Below are positions 7,379 to 10,031 of a stretch of 10,031 bases of DNA, piece by piece. The stretch comes from an uncultured Pedobacter sp. (GTDB lineage: Bacteria > Bacteroidota > Bacteroidia > Sphingobacteriales > Sphingobacteriaceae). The translations under genes were made by a program, and so were the position numbers. The stretch spans positions 1-10,031 of the forward strand of contig CAMLDJ010000196.1 of the NCBI GenBank assembly GCA_946478755.1. Reading direction: 5' to 3'. Every line of letters begins with the position of its first letter. Within the stretch, counting starts at the first letter, position 1. Below the pieces are notes generated by a model that made no database searches, was not told the origin of the DNA, and saw nothing but the letters and a program-made list of their open reading frames with translations.

Positions 7379-7422
7379 CCCTGTTATCACCCTGTTTAGA
7401 CCCTGTTTGCACCCTGTTTAGA
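7379..7422. repeat. Four tandem copies of an 11-bp unit, CCCTGTTtnnA
   Basis: CCCTGTT starts at 7379, 7390, 7401 and 7412, exactly 11 bp apart, with four variable bases between (ATCA, TAGA, TGCA, TAGA). The seven-base core is invariant in all four. The period is close to one helical turn, so the cores would face the same side of the DNA. The array lies between two convergent genes, so it is not an obvious promoter operator. Confidence 0.85.
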
Positions 7423-7464
7423 TATAGTATAACCTAAGCTGTTACTTTCATCTGTTCTTAAATC

Positions 7465-7487
7465 AAAAAAGCCATTAAATAAAAGGC
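7465..7487 (-). terminator. Weak candidate terminator of the DUF5686 gene
   Basis: On the minus strand GCC and GGC (plus 7485-7487 and 7471-7473) pair around an A/T-rich loop and are followed by six T (plus 7470-7465). It lies 20 bp after the stop codon. The stem is short, so this is tentative. Confidence 0.3.
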
Positions 7488-7506
7488 ACTGATTGATGTA
7501 ATTAGA

Positions 7507-9954
7507 TTAAAATCCATACGAGAACCGGAAACCATGGGCTACTCTTTTATTGCCATCATAAGCAAAGCCGTAGGTTGCTCTTAATATCAGTCGTTGAAGA
7601 CCGAAATAAAACTCTGTATAATTTCTTTTGATCGGTTGACTCAGATAGCTTGCGCCTATGATCTCCTCCAGTTTGAGTTTGCGGATCAGCGGAATTTTGT
7701 TGCTAAACAAGCCGGAGAAATTATGTTCGAAGTGCGCTTCAAGATATTCACGATCCGTACTGAAAAGGTAGAAATCGAGAAACTGGAATTTTCTCAGGTT
7801 TGGAAGTGAGAATAAAGACCGATTGCCCCTGAAGTGTTTCTCCTCCGGATAAAAGAGCTTATTATTGTTAAGAAATTTACCTGTTCCAATAACAAAAGAT
7901 GAGTATCCCCATAAACCATTGCTGATCCTGTTTTGAGAAACTTCCAAGGAAACCAGGTCATAGTCAACATCACTATTTAGTAAGCGGTTAATGCCTTTCC
8001 GGTAAGAAAGGTCGATTACCGGATATTTAGAGGGCTGATAGAATTTGCCATCCGGGCGGGTAATGTATTGCTGGCCTATGGTGTAGTTTAGCGAAGCGGT
8101 TAATGTCAAAGCCTTATAAGTAGGGAAGAGCGGTGTTTCTGTATCAGGAGTAAAGGGGTTGTTTGAGGTAAATGTTTCTCCTTTAAGATCTTTGATTTTG
8201 AATGTAGTCGTGTTAACCAGATTGCTGTTGCGTGAATAATTCACATCAAGAGCCGCCTGGAGTCCATTCGTAAGCTCTCTTGTCGTACCCACATTTGCAA
8301 ATTCCTTTTTATAGAATTTGGAGAAATTGGTCTCAAAAAGCAAAGTGTTAATCGTGTTGCCCAGTAAGCGCATCGAACCATAATTGTTCAGGTCAAAAAT
8401 TCCTGAACCGGCACTGATGTTAATATTTGCTCGTTTTACTGGATTATAATAGTAGTTAGCGGTGATGCTTCCTGTTAAGGTCTTGTTGGAGAAACCGTAC
8501 CTGGCCTCCGGGCGGATGTTGTAGTAACGGTTGTCGCCCAGGTCCTTAGTATAGGTGACGCCGTATTTAAGGGCAAGACCCTCTACTGTGTTGTAAAATA
8601 CAGAACGATAAAGCGGGTCAAAACGATATCGTTTCTGTGCATAACGATTGTTTATGGTATATCCCGTTACAATGAACTTAACCGGGCCAAATTTATTGTT
8701 TGCCTTTTCAATAGAATCCAAATAACGCTTTGATGTTTTTATCGTCGCAATGCTGTCTTTCCTGATGTATTCCCGGCTCTCTTCGTTCGTTAGTGGGATG
8801 GGGCGATTGTTCAGCCAGAATAAAGAATCCTTCTTATTAACCGATTTGGTAATCTTTAGGATTTCCCCCTTGAAAAAATTTTTGGGAAAATCGGGCTGCA
8901 GGTTATAATTCGTGTAGACGCCGACATAATAGCCTTCGAACTTAAATCCCAGTATATTCCCGTTAAATTTGAAATTGATATTTGAAGGCATGTAAGTATT
9001 GCCGGTTTTTAGAAAAAGCTGGGAGATATTGAGCGTATCGAGCAGGTTAATTCCAGTGTTTTCTGTAAGGTAGACTTCGGCATTCACAAGGTGCCAGCTG
9101 TCTTCTATAATATAGATTACCCCTCTGAACACAGGGTCGTGTGTTCTGCGTGGAATGACCTGTATCTTGTTTATCATGGCTCCATTTTCCATGCTTACGC
9201 CGAGTAACTTATAACGATAATATAAGAAAGCCTGGTCTGAAATTGGCGATACGAAGCCCCGAGAACTCAACTTGTCTTCCAATAAGATATTTTCGTAAAA
9301 ATTGATGATCAGATCTGAAGCTTTATTAAAGCTGAAAGCATTGTTTTTCCCAGCTACTTTCGAGGAGATCATTTCTTCGTGGATGTGATCAGGGCGTTGA
9401 TAAGCAAAGGTGGAGGTCGATTCCGATAGGTAAAGAACGCCCTTTCTACCCGTGTCCAGATCCAGGATCTTTTGTATATCCTTCCCGAATATTTTTTTTG
9501 GGGCCCCGACAAGTTTTTGTACCCCTTTGATATAAACATTAGCGGTGTAAGCATTTACTTCTGTGAGATGTTGCGCTCTCTTCTTTATCGCCTGCCTGAT
9601 GACTGCATTAGCAGGGTCTTCTGCATTACCCTTAATCGTAACTCCAGAAAGCGTGTACGTTTCAGGCTTAAGCGTAATATTTTCCACAACATCAGCAGCG
9701 ATGCTGAGTTCTTTTTCTATGGCTTTATACCCGATCGCTTTATAAACAATCGTATAAGTCCCCTCATCAAGGGTAAACCTGTAAAAACCATCGATGTTTG
9801 CAGAGGTTCCTTTCGTCGTATTTTTCAGGTAAACAGATGCAAAAGAAATTGGCTGTCCTGCCGGATCCTTAATGCTGCCGCTCAGTTTATATTGCTGTGC
9901 AAAAGAAATCATTGCAGTTACAAGGAATACCAGCGTTAAAAAAAATCTCTTCAT
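7507..9954 (-). CDS. DUF5686 outer-membrane protein with N-terminal carboxypeptidase-regulatory-like domain
   Basis: An 815-residue envelope protein. MKRFFLTLVFLVTAMISFAQ is a signal peptide ending near residue 20. Residues about 22-107 are a carboxypeptidase-regulatory-like (CarboxypepD_reg/CarbopepD_reg_2) beta-sandwich with SGSIKDPAGQPISFASVYLK and IVYKAIGYKAIEKELSI, as at the N-termini of SusC-like proteins, but no TonB plug follows. From about 110 (ANAVIRQAIKKRAQH) it has the DUF5686 layout: a periplasmic part to about 420, then a region rich in alternating aromatic/hydrophobic strands with Asn/Tyr turns, likely an outer-membrane barrel, ending in FRFSYGF with the terminal Phe typical of barrel proteins. 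The first Met gives a clean signal peptide and is accepted. No exact TAnnTTTG was found in the 77 bp upstream that are visible. The molecular role of the family is not known to me, and none is assigned. It is convergent with the peptidase gene. Confidence 0.9.
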   Translation of the reverse strand: MKRFFLTLVFLVTAMISFAQQYKLSGSIKDPAGQPISFASVYLKNTTKGTSANIDGFYRFTLDEGTYTIVYKAIGYKAIEKELSIAADVVENITLKPETYTLSGVTIKGNAEDPANAVIRQAIKKRAQHLTEVNAYTANVYIKGVQKLVGAPKKIFGKDIQKILDLDTGRKGVLYLSESTSTFAYQRPDHIHEEMISSKVAGKNNAFSFNKASDLIINFYENILLEDKLSSRGFVSPISDQAFLYYRYKLLGVSMENGAMINKIQVIPRRTHDPVFRGVIYIIEDSWHLVNAEVYLTENTGINLLDTLNISQLFLKTGNTYMPSNINFKFNGNILGFKFEGYYVGVYTNYNLQPDFPKNFFKGEILKITKSVNKKDSLFWLNNRPIPLTNEESREYIRKDSIATIKTSKRYLDSIEKANNKFGPVKFIVTGYTINNRYAQKRYRFDPLYRSVFYNTVEGLALKYGVTYTKDLGDNRYYNIRPEARYGFSNKTLTGSITANYYYNPVKRANINISAGSGIFDLNNYGSMRLLGNTINTLLFETNFSKFYKKEFANVGTTRELTNGLQAALDVNYSRNSNLVNTTTFKIKDLKGETFTSNNPFTPDTETPLFPTYKALTLTASLNYTIGQQYITRPDGKFYQPSKYPVIDLSYRKGINRLLNSDVDYDLVSLEVSQNRISNGLWGYSSFVIGTGKFLNNNKLFYPEEKHFRGNRSLFSLPNLRKFQFLDFYLFSTDREYLEAHFEHNFSGLFSNKIPLIRKLKLEEIIGASYLSQPIKRNYTEFYFGLQRLILRATYGFAYDGNKRVAHGFRFSYGF

Positions 9955-10031
9955 AACTTGGATTAAGCTCTAAATATCGGATAACTTATACGTAAACAGA
10001 ATTTTTGCGCTAAAGTTTATGGAGTATCTTC

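Noticed and set aside
9472..9939. Plus-strand open frame of 155 codons
   Set aside because: It lies wholly antisense to the DUF5686 gene, whose domain content and signal peptide are clear; the composition is that of a shadow frame.

Overview
The window looks like a chromosomal segment of a Bacteroidota bacterium, most likely Sphingobacteriaceae (Pedobacter/Mucilaginibacter-like). This rests on protein families, not on any database match: a SusC/RagA receptor, a periplasmic-propeller/LuxR-type regulator with a triple-tyrosine domain, a DUF5686 outer-membrane protein with a carboxypeptidase-regulatory-like domain, and promoter -7 candidates of the Bacteroidota form TAnnTTTG. No clear Shine-Dalgarno sequence stands in front of the genes, which is usual for the phylum. 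No tRNA, rRNA, CRISPR array, transposase or phage gene was seen.

Layout. Positions 1-1349 (minus) hold the first 449 codons of a SusC-type TonB-dependent receptor that runs off the left edge; a SusD partner would be expected beyond it. A 264-bp gap separates it from a 963-residue membrane-spanning transcription regulator (1614-4505, minus), which lies 15 bp downstream of trhO (4521-5459, minus), a tRNA U34 hydroxylase. Then comes a 515-bp divergent intergenic region (5460-5974) with two 92-bp near-identical palindromic repeats. A secreted papain-fold peptidase of the bleomycin-hydrolase/aminopeptidase C type follows on the plus strand (5975-7162) and ends at a strong terminator. A 344-bp convergent gap holds four copies of an 11-bp tandem repeat. 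The last gene (7507-9954, minus) encodes an 815-residue DUF5686 outer-membrane protein.

How the genes may work together. The regulator senses in the periplasm and binds DNA from the inner face of the membrane; the receptor gene directly downstream, in the same orientation, is its most likely target. trhO may share a transcript with the regulator, since only 15 bp separate them. The peptidase and the DUF5686 protein look like independent envelope genes.

The best candidates for something undescribed are non-coding: the twin hairpins, which could lie in the trhO leader and whose T-runs make them look like terminators on both strands; the 11-bp helically spaced repeat; and a 15-bp word shared by the two intergenic regions upstream of trhO and susC. 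All coding genes belong to recognisable families, and no new multi-gene system was seen.
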